DNA of 15,785 nucleotides. Source: an uncultured Faecalibacterium sp. (lineage in GTDB: Bacteria; Bacillota; Clostridia; Oscillospirales; Ruminococcaceae). The position numbers and the translations under genes were made by a program. Positions 14,860-15,785 of the stretch are shown in pieces. Numbering within the stretch: the stretch's first letter is position 1; every line of letters begins with the position of its first letter. Location of the stretch: assembly GCA_934525735.1 (NCBI GenBank), contig CAKSZM010000041.1, positions 1 through 15,785 on the forward strand. Reading direction: 5' to 3'. A model generated the notes under the pieces. That model saw only the letters and a program-made list of their open reading frames with translations, was not told the origin of the DNA and searched no databases.

Positions 14860-15785
14860 ATGAAGAACATTGAAATCGGCAAAAGCGGCATCTCGGTGCC
14901 CTTCCTCGGCATGGGCACCTGGGCCATCGGCGGCGGTGCATGGTGGGGCGACAACGACGACAGCCTGTCGGTCAAGGCCATCCAGACTGCCGTGGAACAG
15001 GGCATCCGGTGGATCGACACCGCGCCCATCTACGGCCTGTACCACAGCGAGGAAGTGGTGGGCGAGGCGCTGAAGCACATCGACCGCGACAAGGTGGTGC
15101 TCTCCACCAAGTGCGGTCTGGAGTGGCGTCACGAGACCCCCATCCTGCATAAGGTGGTGGACGGCACCCCGGTCTACCGCGACCTGTCTGCCCAGAGCAT
15201 CATCGAGGATGTGGAGGACAGCCTGCGCCGTCTGGGCACCGACCATCTGGATGTGCTGTACACCCACTGGCAGTCACCGGACTTCGGCCTGTACCCGCTG
15301 GAAGAGACCGTGGAAGCCATGATGAAGCTGAAGGAGCAGGGCAAGATCCGCGCCATCGGTGCCTCCAACGTCACCGCCGACATCATCCGCGGCTACTGCA
15401 AGTACGGCCAGCTGGACGTTATTCAGGAAAAGTACAGCCTGCTGACCCGCCGGGTGGAAAAGCAGCTGCTGCCCACCTGCAAGGAGCTGGGCGTGTCGGT
15501 GCAGGCCTACTCCCCGCTGGAGCAGGGCCTTCTGACCGGCAAGGTGACCATGGATACCACCTACCCCGAGGGCAGCACCCGCAACACGAACCCCAGCTTC
15601 CAGCCCGCACGCCGGGCACAGGCGCTGGACATGCTGGCAAAGTGGGGCGACCTGACCGAAAAGTACAACTGTACCATGGCGCAGCTGGTCATCGCCATGA
15701 CCGCCCGCATGATCCCGGGCCTGCATGTGCTGTGCGGTGCCCGCACCCCGCAGCAGGTGATGGACAACGCCGGTGCGCTGAACAT
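14860..15785 (+). CDS. Aldo/keto reductase (3' end outside window)
   Basis: The first 308 codons are visible and the frame is open to the window edge. Family members of this type run about 320-330 residues, so only a short tail is missing. The protein is an NAD(P)H-dependent oxidoreductase with a TIM barrel. The catalytic tetrad is complete: Asp53 (WIDTAP), Tyr58 (IYG), Lys84 (LSTKCG) and His136 (YTHWQ). Other family marks are RAIGASN (164-170), QAYSPLEQGLLTGK (215-228) and the cofactor-binding GARTPQQVMDN (293-303). Trp-rich GGGAWWGD (24-31) and a Tyr-Gly-Leu-Tyr run beside the catalytic Tyr are notable, but the substrate cannot be predicted. ATG at 14860 has GGAGGG 7 nt upstream. It follows the prfC terminator and so probably has its own promoter. 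Confidence 0.92.
   Translation, partial: MKNIEIGKSGISVPFLGMGTWAIGGGAWWGDNDDSLSVKAIQTAVEQGIRWIDTAPIYGLYHSEEVVGEALKHIDRDKVVLSTKCGLEWRHETPILHKVVDGTPVYRDLSAQSIIEDVEDSLRRLGTDHLDVLYTHWQSPDFGLYPLEETVEAMMKLKEQGKIRAIGASNVTADIIRGYCKYGQLDVIQEKYSLLTRRVEKQLLPTCKELGVSVQAYSPLEQGLLTGKVTMDTTYPEGSTRNTNPSFQPARRAQALDMLAKWGDLTEKYNCTMAQLVIAMTARMIPGLHVLCGARTPQQVMDNAGALN

Overview
The window reads as ordinary chromosomal DNA of a GC-rich, low-oxygen-gut-type Firmicute, most likely an Oscillospiraceae/Ruminococcaceae member such as Faecalibacterium, Subdoligranulum or Gemmiger. This is inferred from strong GGAGG ribosome binding sites, sigma-A promoters of the TTGACA/TATAAT kind, Gram-positive-style HtrA and AroF proteins, a 6-phospho-beta-glucosidase, and GC-rich third codon positions that create long antisense ORFs. 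The genus is an inference. I see no insertion sequence, phage gene, CRISPR array, tRNA or rRNA.

Layout. (1) 1-4418, plus strand: an aromatic amino-acid operon. It holds the 3' end of an AroQ-like dehydroquinase, then aroF (DAHP synthase), aroA (EPSP synthase), tyrA (prephenate dehydrogenase) and a WYL-domain regulator, with gaps of 64, 6, -11 and 22 nt. A very strong bidirectional terminator follows. (2) 4479-6518, minus strand: a two-domain AAA ATPase with a decayed ClpB-like domain fused to an intact CbxX/SpoVK-like domain. It is transcribed divergently from (3) 6652-8607, plus strand: a cytoplasmic type I pullulanase. Another bidirectional terminator follows. (4) 8672-10473, minus strand: a GH1 6-phospho-beta-glucosidase and, upstream of it, the 3' stump of a PTS EIIC permease gene. 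(5) 10540-11922, minus strand: a membrane-anchored HtrA-type protease with its own terminator. (6) 12116-12982, plus strand: a GNAT acetyltransferase fused to an MnmM(YtqB)-type tRNA methyltransferase. (7) 13110-14714, plus strand: prfC (release factor 3), behind a promoter and a long leader hairpin. (8) 14860 to the right edge, plus strand: an aldo/keto reductase, cut by the window end.

How the parts fit. The first block makes tyrosine precursors, with an adjacent regulator of unknown ligand. The carbohydrate genes handle glycogen or starch branch points and imported phosphorylated beta-glucosides, although the transporter beside bglA has been destroyed. HtrA and the AAA protein belong to protein quality control or remodelling, and the GNAT-methyltransferase and RF3 to translation.

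The most unusual items are the GNAT-MnmM fusion, the pseudo-ATPase/CbxX fusion, an AroQ C-terminus lacking the family's catalytic histidine, the PTS stump abutting the htrA terminator, and a recurrent placement of stable hairpins in 5' leaders. I found no clear candidate for a wholly new multi-gene system.
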